32,388 bases of DNA from an uncultured Akkermansia sp. (GCA_947628035.1 CANQYL010000013.1:1-32388), one strand, 5' to 3'; shown: positions 1-11,661, numbered from the stretch's first letter. The notes: generated by a model not told the origin, from the sequence alone. A program made the numbers and translations.

Positions 1-101
1 GAATGCAAGGCTGAAGTGCCGATTTTTTATCTTATCCCTTCAGTATCTGTCTCAGCGAATTTGCCGGAGGTCCCAATGGATTAGTTGCTACAAATTCTTT
101 C

Positions 102-130
102 TTGACAGGGGAGGAGGGGGGTGGTAGTTT
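102..130 (+). promoter_or_regulatory. Candidate sigma-70 promoter of the atp operon
   Basis: A perfect TTGACA -35 box (102-107) is followed after 17 bases by TAGTTT (125-130). This is the same architecture as the promoter before nusA (TTGACA-17-TAGCAT) and the one before the large autotransporter (TTGACA-17-TACGCT). Transcription would start near 137, leaving a leader of only about 9 bases before atpB. The GAGGAG at 131-136 would serve as ribosome binding site only if transcription begins further upstream. The -10 matches the consensus at only three of six bases, so this is a candidate. The rest of 1-145 shows no gene. Confidence 0.5.
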
Positions 131-145
131 GAGGAGTGTACGAAG

Positions 146-1012
146 ATGCGCCGCATGATGCAAAGGCTAGCGATGGTGGTACCCGCCGTGGGCTGTATGG
201 CTTGCGGCGCGGAGGAGGGGCATGAGGGATTGAGTGCGGGGGCGCCGGTGCTTTGGGAGGTGCCGATACCGTTTTGGGAGGGGCACAGTTTGCCGATCAG
301 CAACTCGCTGTTGATGATGGCGGCGGCAGTTCTTTTGATTACCCTTGTGTTGCGGTTAGCGACGCGGAAGATGCAGACGATCCCGCACGGGCTGCAGAAC
401 TTTGTGGAGTGGGTGTTTGAGCTGCTGTACAACTTTGTGGAGGGACTTACGGGGAAGAGGCTGGCGAAGAGATATTTCTGGTATTTTGCGACGGTGTTTT
501 TGCTGATATTGGTGAGCAACTACATGGGGTTGCTGCCGGGAGTGGGAGAGATTACGTACAAGGGACAGCCCCTTTTGCGCGGGGCGAACGCGGATCTCAA
601 CGTCACCATCTTCCTCGGTTTCTTTTACGCGATTCTCTGGTTCATTTGGGTGTTGCGTGAGCAGGGGCTCACCCATTTTCTGACGCACACCTTCGGACCG
701 AAAGGAGGTCTCACAGGATTTTTGAAGTACGCACTGCTACCGATATTCTTCTTCGTGGGTCTCATCGAGATCCTCTCCATCTGCATACGTCCCGTTGCGC
801 TCGCGGCTCGACTCTTCGGCAACATTTTTGCCGGTGAGGCCATCCTGGAGCAAATGGGCGGCATCAGCTTTGCGGCCATGCTTCCGTTCGTGGCACTGGA
901 GCTGATCGTGGGATTTGTGCAGGCGCTTGTGTTCCTCATGCTCACGGCAATCTTCCTGAAGACGCAGGTGGGCGGTGAGGAGGACGAGGAGGAAGCCCAC
1001 GCAGAGACATAA
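146..1012 (+). CDS. atpB: F-type ATP synthase subunit a
   Basis: Membrane stator subunit of the Fo sector that, with the c-ring, carries protons across the inner membrane. The protein has 288 residues. The family signature ALAARLFGNIFAGE is clear, and the arginine essential for proton transfer is R222. Several hydrophobic helices run from about residue 50 to the end, and the C-terminus is acidic (EEDEEEAHAE). The first 28 residues look like a secretion signal (MRRMMQRLAMVVPAVGCMAC), which is unusual compared with E. coli subunit a. A GAGGAG lies 9 bases before the ATG, the best ribosome binding site in the operon. It is the first gene of the operon; no atpI is visible upstream. Alternative starts at the methionines in positions 4 or 5 are possible. 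Confidence 0.97.
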   Translation: MRRMMQRLAMVVPAVGCMACGAEEGHEGLSAGAPVLWEVPIPFWEGHSLPISNSLLMMAAAVLLITLVLRLATRKMQTIPHGLQNFVEWVFELLYNFVEGLTGKRLAKRYFWYFATVFLLILVSNYMGLLPGVGEITYKGQPLLRGANADLNVTIFLGFFYAILWFIWVLREQGLTHFLTHTFGPKGGLTGFLKYALLPIFFFVGLIEILSICIRPVALAARLFGNIFAGEAILEQMGGISFAAMLPFVALELIVGFVQALVFLMLTAIFLKTQVGGEEDEEEAHAET

Positions 1013-1090
1013 CCCCTTTCTCCCGCGCCGGATCATGAAGCAAAACGTGACGGGGCGGGGAAACCAACAACGAACCAACAATACTACACC

Positions 1091-1294
1091 ATGTTACCCA
1101 TCATCGCAGAAGCTGCCATCGCGAAGGCCGGACTCGTCGTCATCGGCGCAGGTCTCGGTATTGGTCTTATCGGCATGAAAGCCGCTGAATCCACGGGACG
1201 CAACCCCGGATCTTTCGGTAAGGTGCTCACCATCTCCATCCTTCTCGCCGCACTGGTGGAAGGCGTGGCGTTCGTGGCCATTTTCATGGGCTGA
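1091..1294 (+). CDS. atpE: F-type ATP synthase subunit c (proteolipid)
   Basis: Forms the rotating c-ring of Fo. This is a 67-residue two-helix hairpin, short for the family (usually 70-85). Helix 1 has the glycine-rich packing pattern GAGLGIGLIG and the polar loop is STGRNPG, where most families have RQP. The ion-binding carboxylate is E57 in LLAALVEGVAF. The residue after it is glycine rather than the Ser/Thr usual in sodium-binding rings, so a proton ring is inferred. It lies 78 bases after atpB and is followed by an unusually long 142-base gap before atpF. No clear Shine-Dalgarno sequence precedes the ATG. Confidence 0.96.
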   Translation: MLPIIAEAAIAKAGLVVIGAGLGIGLIGMKAAESTGRNPGSFGKVLTISILLAALVEGVAFVAIFMG

Positions 1295-1436
1295 TGCCCG
1301 GAGACGGCCCACAGATGAGCGGAGTCGGGGGCGCTGAACTCTAGAGACGATTGCGCACCCGCCCGCCCCATCTGATACCTTTCCTCTTCCTCGGATTCGA
1401 TACCTGCAACAAACATACTCGCCTCGCTCCTCCTCT

Positions 1437-1961
1437 ATGAACACACTCTTCCTTGCGGCTTCTTTCAGTGAGATGGTGGACAACTTCGGACTGCACACCG
1501 AGGCTTTCATTGCCCACTTCATTGCATTTGCCATTCTTGCGGCGGTGGTCGTTTTCTTCGGCATCAAGCCGGTGATGCGGCAGCTTGAGGAACGGCGGGA
1601 ACGCATTCGCGAAGGGGAGGCCATGCACGCACGCAGTGAACAGGAACTGGCCGATGTGCAGGAGAGGAGTCAAGGCATCGTGAATGAGGCGCGTGATCAA
1701 GCCAAGGGAGAGCTGGAGCACGCCCGCAAGTTGGCGGAGACCTTGCGCGAGGATTCGGCCGCTAAGGCAGAGGCGGAGGCGAAGGGCATCCTTGAAAATG
1801 CTCATCAACAGGCTCAAATTGATGCTCGACGGCAGGAGGAAGCTCTGCGCGGGGAATTCGCTCGTCTCCTGGCGCAAGCGACCCAGCAGGTGACCGGCAA
1901 GGTGCTCACCGAGGCGGATCACCGTGCCATCAACGCAGAGGCGATCAATCATCTCCCGTAA
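1437..1961 (+). CDS. atpF: F-type ATP synthase subunit b
   Basis: Peripheral stalk subunit joining Fo to F1. The protein has 174 residues: a single membrane segment at about residues 25-45 (FIAHFIAFAILAAVVVFFG), then a long charged coiled coil rich in Glu, Arg, Ala and Gln reaching the C-terminus, as expected for subunit b. The short stretch before the membrane segment (SFSEMVDNFGLHTEA) resembles the N-terminus of other verrucomicrobial and chlorobial b subunits, from memory. The bases before the ATG are C/T-rich and contain no purine-rich ribosome binding site. Only one b gene is present, so the stalk is probably a homodimer. Confidence 0.95.
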   Translation: MNTLFLAASFSEMVDNFGLHTEAFIAHFIAFAILAAVVVFFGIKPVMRQLEERRERIREGEAMHARSEQELADVQERSQGIVNEARDQAKGELEHARKLAETLREDSAAKAEAEAKGILENAHQQAQIDARRQEEALRGEFARLLAQATQQVTGKVLTEADHRAINAEAINHLP

Positions 1962-2004
1962 GGTTTTTAGCTTTTTTACTGACACCCCCAACGGCAGCGT
2001 CCCC

Positions 2005-2433
2005 ATGAAGATCATCAAAGACATCCAGGCACAAGCGAGGCAGATGCTCCGTCTCTGCCTCGATGAGGCCGGGAGACTTCTTGAGGATCGTGTGCGCATA
2101 GTGTCCGCCACCGTGGTCGAAAAGAAACCGCGGCACGCGGCGGAGCTGCTTAGCGCATTTACCTCACTGGTGCGTCTCGAGCAACAGCGGCATACCGCGA
2201 CCGTGCAGAGCGCCGTGCCGCTCACGGAACAGGAGCAGACAGCCATCCGCACGAAACTGGACGCGAAAAACCCGGGACTGCGATACGACTGGCAAGTGAA
2301 GCCGGAACTCATCGCAGGGATCCGCGTCTGCGTCGGGGATCGGGTAACGGATGCCAGTGTCCTCGCGCGCATCAAGCAACTCGCCCACAAGATTAACTTT
2401 CATCACGACGAATTTTCCAACCTACACCCATGA
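2005..2433 (+). CDS. atpH: F-type ATP synthase subunit delta, short form
   Basis: Connects the peripheral stalk to the top of the alpha3-beta3 hexamer. Residues about 75-142 match the delta C-terminal domain ([15 protein letters not shown], then [25 protein letters not shown], the counterpart of E. coli [24 protein letters not shown]). The N-terminal helical domain is roughly 40 residues shorter than in E. coli, giving 142 residues against 177. The ATG at 2005 was chosen because an in-frame start at 1924 would add 27 residues overlapping atpF and with no resemblance to delta. The stop overlaps the atpA start as ATGA, suggesting translational coupling. Confidence 0.88.
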   Translation: MKIIKDIQAQARQMLRLCLDEAGRLLEDRVRIVSATVVEKKPRHAAELLSAFTSLVRLEQQRHTATVQSAVPLTEQEQTAIRTKLDAKNPGLRYDWQVKPELIAGIRVCVGDRVTDASVLARIKQLAHKINFHHDEFSNLHP

Positions 2434-3971
2434 GCAACATCATCCAAGAACTCGAAGCCCAGATCCGCAACATCACGACCGAGGCGGTCAGTGAAAATGT
2501 CGGCACCATCAAATCGATCGGTGATGGGGTGGCCCACATTGAGGGACTCAGCAACGCCATGCTCAATGAGATGATTGAGTTTCCCGGCGGAGTCATGGGG
2601 CTCGCCATGAACCTCGAGGAAAACGAAGTAGGCGCTGTGCTTATCGGTCAGAGCAGCGGGCTGAAAGAGGGTGACAGCTGCAAGACCACGGGACGCCTGC
2701 TGAGTGTGCCGGTGGGGCCCGGACTGCTGGGGCGTGTTGTGGACACCCTAGGCAATCCGCTGGATGGCAAAGGTCCCATCACGGCGGCGGCCTACTATCC
2801 GGTGGAGAAAATCGCTTCCGGCATTATTTCCCGTCAGGGGGTGAACCAACCGGTGCAGACAGGTATCTTGCCCATCGACGCCATGATCCCCATCGGACGC
2901 GGACAGCGCGAGCTCATCATCGGCGACCGCTCCACGGGCAAGACCGCCATCGCAACGGACACCATTATCTCTCAGGCACGGCAGAACAAGCTGGCGGAGG
3001 AAGGAAAGCTGCCGGGACACCGTCCGCTCCTGAGCATCTATGTGGCCATCGGGCAGAAGAGGGCGAACGTGTCACGTCTTGTGGCAAAACTGGAAGAGAG
3101 CGGAGCGCTGCCGTACAGCATCATCGTGGTGGCGTCCTCCAGCGACTCTGCCGCCATGCAGTACCTCGCCCCCTATGCCGGTTGCGCCATGGGAGAGTAT
3201 TTCATGGATCAGGGGCAGGACGCCCTCATCGTGTATGACGATCTCTCCAAGCACGCCGTCGCCTATCGCCAGGTGTCGCTCATTTTGCGCCGTCCGTCCG
3301 GTCGTGAGGCGTATCCGGGCGACGTCTTCTACCTGCATAGCCGCCTGTTGGAGCGCGCCGCGCGCATCAACTCGGAGGGCGGGCGTAAGGGAGGGTCCCT
3401 CACAGCTTTGCCGATCATCGAGACCCAGGCCGGCGATGTCTCCGCCTACATTCCCACCAATGTCATCTCCATCACCGACGGACAGATCTTCTTGGACACG
3501 GATCTCTTCTACCAAGGCGTTCGCCCGGCCATCAACGTGGGCATCAGCGTGAGCCGCGTGGGTTCCAGCGCCCAGACGAAAATCATCAAGAAGCTGGCGG
3601 GCTCCGTGAAGTTGGATCTCGCGCAGTTTGAGGAGCTGCAGGCCTTTGCGCAATTTGGGTCGGATCTGGATGCGGCGACGAAATCCAAATTGGAGCGTGG
3701 ACGTCGCATCGTGGAACTCTTCAAGCAGGGTCAGTATGTACCCAAGTCTCTCGGCATTGAAGTGATTAATCTGTACGCCGTGCAGAAGGGATACCTGGAC
3801 AAGGTGCCCGTCGATTCTGTGCAGAAGGTGCGCGACCAACTGGAGGAGGAAGTGCAGGCCACAGCGCCGGATCTTCTGTCCGAGATTGAGAGCACGCGAG
3901 AGCTCACTCCGGAGATTGACTCCAAGCTCAAGAACTTCATGGAATCCTTCACCTCACGCCTCAGCGTTTAA
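2430..3971 (+). CDS. atpA: F-type ATP synthase subunit alpha
   Basis: Non-catalytic nucleotide-binding subunit of F1. It has 513 residues, the normal length. The Walker A loop is GDRSTGKTA at residues 165-173 (lysine 171); the common form is GDRQTGKTA, so the Q-to-S change is a mild variant. The beta-barrel N-terminal domain ([19 protein letters not shown]), the Walker B region ([17 protein letters not shown]) and the signature [17 protein letters not shown] are all present. It overlaps atpH by four bases and is followed by atpG after 14 bases, as in most bacterial atp operons. Confidence 0.98.
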   Translation: MSNIIQELEAQIRNITTEAVSENVGTIKSIGDGVAHIEGLSNAMLNEMIEFPGGVMGLAMNLEENEVGAVLIGQSSGLKEGDSCKTTGRLLSVPVGPGLLGRVVDTLGNPLDGKGPITAAAYYPVEKIASGIISRQGVNQPVQTGILPIDAMIPIGRGQRELIIGDRSTGKTAIATDTIISQARQNKLAEEGKLPGHRPLLSIYVAIGQKRANVSRLVAKLEESGALPYSIIVVASSSDSAAMQYLAPYAGCAMGEYFMDQGQDALIVYDDLSKHAVAYRQVSLILRRPSGREAYPGDVFYLHSRLLERAARINSEGGRKGGSLTALPIIETQAGDVSAYIPTNVISITDGQIFLDTDLFYQGVRPAINVGISVSRVGSSAQTKIIKKLAGSVKLDLAQFEELQAFAQFGSDLDAATKSKLERGRRIVELFKQGQYVPKSLGIEVINLYAVQKGYLDKVPVDSVQKVRDQLEEEVQATAPDLLSEIESTRELTPEIDSKLKNFMESFTSRLSV

Positions 3972-3985
3972 CCGCCGCCTCGCTC

Positions 3986-6306
<2,321 letters not shown>

Positions 6307-6330
6307 ACGAGCAGTACCCAGCGCCACATC

Positions 6331-6756
6331 ATGCCCCTGCATCTCAAAATCATCACCCCGTTGCGTACCGCCGTAGAGGCGGACGCACTCAGCATCCGTC
6401 TACCTGCCACGGCAGAGCAACTCGAAATTCTGCCGGGTCACACGGCTCTCATCACTGCCGTGGAACCCGGTGAACTCAGCTATACCACCACGGAACATAG
6501 CTCTCAGAGCATTTTTGTGGGCGGGGGATTCCTTCAGGTGGAGGACGACAATGCCCTGCTCGTCACGGATACTGCTCTGGACGCGGATGAGGTGGATCCC
6601 TCTTCCGTCAACGCCGCTATCGAGCAAGCCCGCAACCGCTTGCGCAATGAGCAATCCGTTCTCTCGCGCGAGGAGCAGACGCGTCTGGAAGCCATCATTG
6701 CCAAGCAGCTTGCCATGCTCGAATACAAGAACAAGCGAGCTCGTGTGCCGCATTGA
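6331..6756 (+). CDS. atpC: F-type ATP synthase subunit epsilon
   Basis: Rotor-stalk subunit that also inhibits ATP hydrolysis. The protein has 141 residues. The N-terminal beta-sandwich begins LKIITPLRTAVEADALSIRLPATAEQLEILPGHTALI, which contains the conserved GH-A region. The C-terminal helical hairpin (about residues 90-135, NAAIEQARNRLRNEQSVLSREEQTRLEAIIAKQLAMLEYKNK) is complete, so an inhibitory C-terminal arm is present. It is the last gene of the operon; a long stem-loop begins 18 bases after the stop. Confidence 0.95.
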   Translation: MPLHLKIITPLRTAVEADALSIRLPATAEQLEILPGHTALITAVEPGELSYTTTEHSSQSIFVGGGFLQVEDDNALLVTDTALDADEVDPSSVNAAIEQARNRLRNEQSVLSREEQTRLEAIIAKQLAMLEYKNKRARVPH

Positions 6757-6774
6757 GGGCTCCGGTCCACACCC

Positions 6775-6817
6775 GTCCCAGGAAAAACGCCTGTTGGGAT
6801 CGCGTTTTTCTTGGGAC
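6775..6817 (+). terminator. Stem-loop after the atp operon
   Basis: GTCCCAGGAAAAACGC (6775-6790) pairs with GCGTTTTTCTTGGGAC (6802-6817) over 16 positions with a single G-U pair, around an 11-base loop. Weaker pairing of CACAC with GTGTG extends the base. The A-tract on the left arm and T-tract on the right arm are typical of terminators that work in both directions. The downstream sequence has no further T-run, so efficiency is uncertain. Confidence 0.55.
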
Positions 6818-6846
6818 ACGTGTGGGCAAACGCGAGGCGTTTGCCT

Positions 6847-6874
6847 ATTTACGATTTACGAATTACGATTTACG
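6847..6874. repeat. Four tandem ATTTACG heptamers
   Basis: The heptamer ATTTACG occurs at 6847, 6854 and 6868, with a one-base variant AATTACG at 6861. Similar runs occur between genes in various environmental bacteria, from memory, but the role is unknown. The rest of the 343-base gap 6757-7099 holds the atp stem-loop, a small GGCGGC/GCCGCG-type dyad near 6888-6902 and a candidate promoter near 7058-7085. No gene or RNA was recognised. Confidence 0.6.
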
Positions 6875-7057
6875 ATATGGGGATATCGGCGGCTACGCCG
6901 CGAATTTGTCAAACGAGAAGGCTTCTTGAGATCCGTCATCATGATGGTCGCTGATTATCACGATTTTTGATGCGTATAAACGATGATTTCAATCAATAAG
7001 AGCATTCTCTCCGTTGATGAGCTTCTCTCCAATGCGTTTATCCTTGGCAAATGTCGC

Positions 7058-7085
7058 TTGCAATTTGGTCATAGTGTGAGATAAT
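7058..7085 (+). promoter_or_regulatory. Candidate promoter of the MFS-acyltransferase gene
   Basis: TTGCAA (7058-7063), a 16-base spacer and GATAAT (7080-7085) give an acceptable sigma-70-like promoter. Transcription would begin near 7092, only about 8 bases before the ATG, so the message would be nearly leaderless. Weak evidence from pattern matching only. Confidence 0.35.
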
Positions 7086-7099
7086 GAACGTAGGCGCTT

Positions 7100-9748
7100 A
7101 TGCAGGAAGAAACAGCGGAGTACTACAAAGAACCCACTGCGAGGGAATGGGCGAGCTTTTGGACGCTCGTGGCGGTGCAGGCGCAGAATGCGTTCAATGA
7201 GAAGGCGGTACAGTTTTTGCTGATACCGTTGGGGGTGTGGCTGTGGGGTGCGAGCGGGAGTATGTTGGAGTACGGTTTGGGGGCAATATATGTGTTGCCC
7301 TACATCTTATTTGCTCCGTTGGTGGGATGGTTGGCGGACTGTTTTTGCAAGACGAGGATCATTCAGGTGATGAGTTTTGTGCAGCTCTTCGTGATGAGTT
7401 GTATGCTGTTTTGTTTTTACCAGCATGACATGTATGCCGCCATCATTTGGTTCTCGATCTTTGCCGTGCAGGCAACGATTCTGAGTCCCGCCAAGAAGGG
7501 GATCGTGAAGGATCTCTTGGGGTCGCGTTACCTGAGTTATGGTTCCGGCATTATTGAGGTGAGCATGGTCTTTGTGTTGCTCCTGGCGCAGATAGGCGTG
7601 TTTTTCCTTTTCAGCTACCTGCTGGAGTACTACACGATCCAGCAAGGAGCGACGCTTGCCGAACAGGAGGCGGGCTGGAGCGCCGTCAAGTTGCCGACGT
7701 GGATATTTATTTCCTTGGCGGTACTCGTCGCCTTGGCATCATTTGTCTTGCCTCGGTACCCGGCACGGCAGACGCGAAAATTTTCCTGGAGTCTCTTTTA
7801 CGAGCACTTCGTGCAGATGAAGTACCTGTGGAGGGATCGACAGTTGAGGCTCAGCGAGCTGGGGATCAGTTATTTTTGGTGCCTCGCCGGTAGCTTGTTC
7901 CTCATCCTCATCCAGATAGCCAAGGACATGCAGATGAACCATCCCAATGTGGATTTCAGTTTGCAGTGCGGCATATTGATGGCATGGCTGGGGAGCGGTG
8001 TTGTGGTAGGCGGGGTGGTGGCATCCCGGCTCTGTATGGGCAAGAATGAGCTGGGACTCATACCCTTCGGCGCCATCGGCGTGACGATCTGCACGCTCAT
8101 GCTTTCTCTTCTGGATGTCGAGAGTACGACGAGTCATGTGTTCCTCACGCTCACGGGAGCCTTCGGCGCGGCGTACCTCGTGCCGCTCAACGCCTTCTTA
8201 CAGGACAATTGCGACCCCGCGAATCGTGGCAACATTATCGCCGCAGGCAACCTCTTCGATAACCTCATGGGGTTAGGCGCCGTTGGGCTCATGTGGGTGA
8301 TGCACGCCTACGGAGCCAAACCGCAGGGGCAGTATTTTGTGCTCTTCCTGATGAGTGCGTTCATCATGGTGACCTCCTTGCGCCTCATCCCGCAGGAGTT
8401 CATCCGTATGGTGGGCATCTGGTGTATGCGCCTCATCTACCGTCCGCGCATCATTCATCCGGAACGCCTCCCGGAACGCGGAGGAGCCCTGCTTGTCTGT
8501 AACCACGTGACGTACGCGGACGCCCTGTTTCTCATGATGGTTTGCCCACGTCCGGTGCGGTTCATTGTGGCGGAGGAATTTATGGTGACTCGGCTGCTGG
8601 GGTGGGTCTTGGAAATATTCAACTCGTTACCGATCTCCAGCAAAAAACCGCGGGAAGCCATACGCAGCGCGGCCCACGGGATTGCTAACGGAGATCTCAT
8701 CTGTATCTTCCCGGAGGGACAGCTTACGCGTACCGGCTGTCTGACTCCTATCCGTCGGGGACTGGAAAGTATAGCTCGTCGTGCCAAGGCGCCGATCATC
8801 CCGATTTACATGGACGGACTCTGGGGCAGCATCTTCTCCTACTACCGAAGCCGCTTTTTCACGAAGTGGCCGCGCCGCATCCCGTACACCTTTACGGTTG
8901 CCATAGGCGAACCTCTTCACTACCGCCGCCTGAACAGCCCTCTCGCCCTGCATTCCTTGCGTGAACTCTCCGCGCAGTGCTTAGAGTCCTCGGACTTCGG
9001 AGGACGTGAATCGCTTATTCACACGCTGGATATCATCGGGACGCGTCCGCTGGTGCATTGTGCGGGGTGTGCGCTGTCCGGCATACAGATAGCCGGAGCG
9101 CTCATAGCACGGGAAGTGCCGGCGGGGTGTCCGGAGGTGGCAGCAGATTGGTTGAGGGCGCTCATTGATATCACTTCGGACATGGAGAGCTTCCACCGCG
9201 CCTGGCTGAACGCCTCACAGGTGCACCGCGTGAACGCGCTCAAGGAAGGTCGCCATGCCCTGCTCACCACCGTCGGTCACCGCGAACCTCATGAACCTGT
9301 GCTCGCCGTGCTCTGGCCTATCATGACACGGACACCGGTGTACCTCATCAAGAACGAACGTGAGATGATCGACCCCTGCATATCGCAGATTGTTGGGAGC
9401 GCCCATATGCGGCGCATCTTGCTCAAGGCCGTACCGCCGCGGCAGATCCCCTTTTTCGATTTCAGTCTCGGGGCGGATATCTCCACTCCCAATACGCGCT
9501 GGCGTCCCTGCATGGCGACGGCTGATGGCACAGTTGTCTCCATGAGCATGAGGCGCAGTGTGGTGCGAATGAGCGACGGCACCATTCAGCTCGGGGCGCG
9601 CCCGCGTACACTGGGGCTCCTGCTGCCCGGGTTTACGGTGGAAGATTCGGGAACCACCATCATCTCCGGACCGTCGTTGGAGAAACCCTTCGCTCTTCCG
9701 GAAAAATTGTATTTGGATGAGTGCGCTTTCCTGGCTCGCTTGTCGTAA
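7100..9748 (+). CDS. MFS lysophospholipid transporter fused to PlsC-type acyltransferase
   Basis: Likely moves lysophospholipids across the inner membrane and reacylates them. The protein has 882 residues in three parts. Residues 1 to about 435 form an MFS transporter with about 12 membrane helices, opening with QNAFNEKAVQFLLIPL as in LplT-type proteins. Residues about 440-630 are a PlsC acyltransferase: the catalytic NHVTYAD lies at 468-474 (H469, D474), the glycerophosphate-binding FPEGQ at 537-541, and PIIPIYMDG follows. Residues about 640-882 keep only echoes of an acyl-ligase domain (for example LGLLLPGFTVED from 838); no ATP-binding TSGTTG loop is seen. In Aas-type fusions this domain activates fatty acids. 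It converges on mnmG with only 8 bases between stops and stands alone. Confidence 0.85.
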   Translation: MQEETAEYYKEPTAREWASFWTLVAVQAQNAFNEKAVQFLLIPLGVWLWGASGSMLEYGLGAIYVLPYILFAPLVGWLADCFCKTRIIQVMSFVQLFVMSCMLFCFYQHDMYAAIIWFSIFAVQATILSPAKKGIVKDLLGSRYLSYGSGIIEVSMVFVLLLAQIGVFFLFSYLLEYYTIQQGATLAEQEAGWSAVKLPTWIFISLAVLVALASFVLPRYPARQTRKFSWSLFYEHFVQMKYLWRDRQLRLSELGISYFWCLAGSLFLILIQIAKDMQMNHPNVDFSLQCGILMAWLGSGVVVGGVVASRLCMGKNELGLIPFGAIGVTICTLMLSLLDVESTTSHVFLTLTGAFGAAYLVPLNAFLQDNCDPANRGNIIAAGNLFDNLMGLGAVGLMWVMHAYGAKPQGQYFVLFLMSAFIMVTSLRLIPQEFIRMVGIWCMRLIYRPRIIHPERLPERGGALLVCNHVTYADALFLMMVCPRPVRFIVAEEFMVTRLLGWVLEIFNSLPISSKKPREAIRSAAHGIANGDLICIFPEGQLTRTGCLTPIRRGLESIARRAKAPIIPIYMDGLWGSIFSYYRSRFFTKWPRRIPYTFTVAIGEPLHYRRLNSPLALHSLRELSAQCLESSDFGGRESLIHTLDIIGTRPLVHCAGCALSGIQIAGALIAREVPAGCPEVAADWLRALIDITSDMESFHRAWLNASQVHRVNALKEGRHALLTTVGHREPHEPVLAVLWPIMTRTPVYLIKNEREMIDPCISQIVGSAHMRRILLKAVPPRQIPFFDFSLGADISTPNTRWRPCMATADGTVVSMSMRRSVVRMSDGTIQLGARPRTLGLLLPGFTVEDSGTTIISGPSLEKPFALPEKLYLDECAFLARLS

Positions 9749-9756
9749 CGGGACGC

Positions 9757-11637
9757 TCAACTCTCTTCCTGCGTGGGCGAGGAGGAAGCGTGTTTTTTGC
9801 AGAATACGAGGATAACCGCGATGTCCGCCGGGGTGATGCCGGGGATGCGGGAGGCCTGACCGATGGTAGAGGGTCGTATTCGGGAGAGGCGTTGGCGAGC
9901 CTCGGTTTTGAGAGCCGGGATGGAATCGTAGTCGATGGAGGAGGGGATTTTACGATGTTCCTGCTTGCGCATCCGGTCTGCCGCCAAACGCATACGGTGG
10001 ATGTGTCCCTCGTAAATGATTTCGGTGGATACTGCATCCCAGAGTTCCCGATCCTCAGGGTGGGGAAGGAGATCCCGAGGCAGGTCGGAGAAGGAGTTCT
10101 CCGGACGCCGGAGCCAGAGCTCAAGATTGACCCCCTCCCATTTTGTCTCCCGGCAGAAAGAGATGCCTTCCTCAATGGCGCGTGCGCGCTCCTCCGCCTC
10201 TGCGCCAATTTGCTCACTCACCAGACCGAGACGTGCCGCGATGGGCGTGAGCCGCAGGTCCGCATTGTCCTGACGCAGGAGCAGGCGCATTTCGGCTCTA
10301 CTCGTGAACATACGGTACGGCTCATCGGTGCCGCGTGTGATCAGGTCGTCCACCATGACGCCGAGGTAGGCTTCATCCCGGCGCAAGACAAGGGGTTCCA
10401 TGCCGCGCAGGGAGAGCAGGGCATTGGCCCCGGCGAGGAGACCTTGTCCGGCGGCCTCCTCGTAGCCACTGGTGCCGTTGATTTGTCCGGCGAAGTAGAG
10501 ACCGCGGATGCGTTTGGTTTCGAGGGTGGCGAGGAGTTCCGTGGGAGGGACAAAGTCGTACTCGACGGCATAGCCCGGGCGGATGATTTGGGCGTGTTCA
10601 AGACCCGGGATGCTGCGGACGATGAGCTCTTGCACGGAAGAGGGGAGGCTGGTGGAAAGCCCGTTGAGGTAGTATTCATCGGTGCTTCGTCCCTCCGGTT
10701 CGATAAAAATTTGATGTCGGGATTTATCGGCGAAACGGACCACCTTGTCTTCAATGCTGGGGCAATAGCGGGGACCGATCCCGTGAATGATGCCCGAGTA
10801 AAGCGGGCTGAGATGGAGATTTTCGCGGATGATGTCGTGAGTGCCTTGGTGCGTCCACGTGATGGCACAGGGAAGTTGTTCCGGGACAAAGTCCGCCTCA
10901 GCGAGGAAATTGAGGGTGCAGTGGGGTTGATTCGAGCGCAGGAGCTCGCGGCGGGAGCGACGGCTGAAAAGAGGAGGGGGAGAGTCGCCGGGTTGCAGCT
11001 CAAGTGAAGAAAAATCAATGGTGCTGCCCTTGATGCGAGGCGAGGTGCCTGTTTTGAAGCGAGCGAGGGGAAAGCCGTGTTTGGCGAGGGAGGAGGAGAT
11101 GCTGCTGGCGGCGGCGCCCAAGCGTCCGCCGGGCAGATGCTGCTTCCCCACGTGGAGGAGCCCCCCCATGAATGTCCCGCTGCAGAGAACCACGCGCCGT
11201 GCGTTGAAAACCTGACCCCACGAGGTGCGCGCACCACGGATGCAACCGTCCTCCACGAGCAACTCCGTCGCGTCGCCTTGCATGAGCTGCAAACCGGGAG
11301 TCGTCTCCACAACCCATTTCATCCGCTGTCGGTAAGCCGCCTTGTCACACTGTGCACGCGGCGCGCGGACACTCGGTCCCTTGGAGGCGTTGAGCATACG
11401 GAACTGGAGGGCGGTGGCATCCGTGTTGAGAGCCATGGCACCGCCCAGCGCGTCGATTTCCCGCACGATGTGACCCTTTGCAAGCCCACCCACGGAGGGG
11501 TTGCAGCTCATCTGTCCGATACTGTCCAGATCATGCGTGAGCAAGGCGACCTTTCCTCCGAGGCGTGAGCCCGCGAGAGCGGCCTCAATCCCGGCGTGGC
11601 CTCCACCGATGACAAGAAGATCAAAAGACGATGACAT
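9757..11637 (-). CDS. mnmG: tRNA uridine-5-carboxymethylaminomethyl modification enzyme MnmG (GidA)
   Basis: With MnmE, installs the carboxymethylaminomethyl group on U34 of certain tRNAs, using FAD. The protein has 626 residues, the usual length. The dinucleotide-binding loop GGGHAG lies at residues 11-16. The family signatures [23 protein letters not shown] and [16 protein letters not shown] follow, then [19 protein letters not shown] and [21 protein letters not shown]. The C-terminal helical domain that binds MnmE and tRNA is present ([47 protein letters not shown]). It lies 24 bases downstream of holA on the same strand and is probably co-transcribed with it. MnmE is not in the window. 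Confidence 0.97.
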   Translation of the reverse strand: MSSSFDLLVIGGGHAGIEAALAGSRLGGKVALLTHDLDSIGQMSCNPSVGGLAKGHIVREIDALGGAMALNTDATALQFRMLNASKGPSVRAPRAQCDKAAYRQRMKWVVETTPGLQLMQGDATELLVEDGCIRGARTSWGQVFNARRVVLCSGTFMGGLLHVGKQHLPGGRLGAAASSISSSLAKHGFPLARFKTGTSPRIKGSTIDFSSLELQPGDSPPPLFSRRSRRELLRSNQPHCTLNFLAEADFVPEQLPCAITWTHQGTHDIIRENLHLSPLYSGIIHGIGPRYCPSIEDKVVRFADKSRHQIFIEPEGRSTDEYYLNGLSTSLPSSVQELIVRSIPGLEHAQIIRPGYAVEYDFVPPTELLATLETKRIRGLYFAGQINGTSGYEEAAGQGLLAGANALLSLRGMEPLVLRRDEAYLGVMVDDLITRGTDEPYRMFTSRAEMRLLLRQDNADLRLTPIAARLGLVSEQIGAEAEERARAIEEGISFCRETKWEGVNLELWLRRPENSFSDLPRDLLPHPEDRELWDAVSTEIIYEGHIHRMRLAADRMRKQEHRKIPSSIDYDSIPALKTEARQRLSRIRPSTIGQASRIPGITPADIAVILVFCKKHASSSPTQEES

Positions 11638-11661
11638 GGACGAGAATGAGGGGCGCGATAC

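Noticed and set aside
1341..2390. Minus-strand open frame (349 codons) across atpF and atpH
   Set aside because: It overlaps two conserved subunit genes, is Ser/Arg/Leu-rich and has no motif.
6847..6874. Short repeats as a CRISPR array
   Set aside because: The units are 7-base tandem copies without spacers, and no cas gene is present.
6880..6915. Minus-strand TTGACA near 6910 as a promoter
   Set aside because: The sequence 17 bases downstream is CCGATA, a poor -10, and there is no minus-strand gene to express.
9721..11007. Long plus-strand open frame (428 codons) opposite mnmG
   Set aside because: It is the complement of a clearly recognised conserved gene, has no recognisable domains, and its composition (rich in Gly, Asp, Glu, with no family motif) is that of a reversed high-GC frame.
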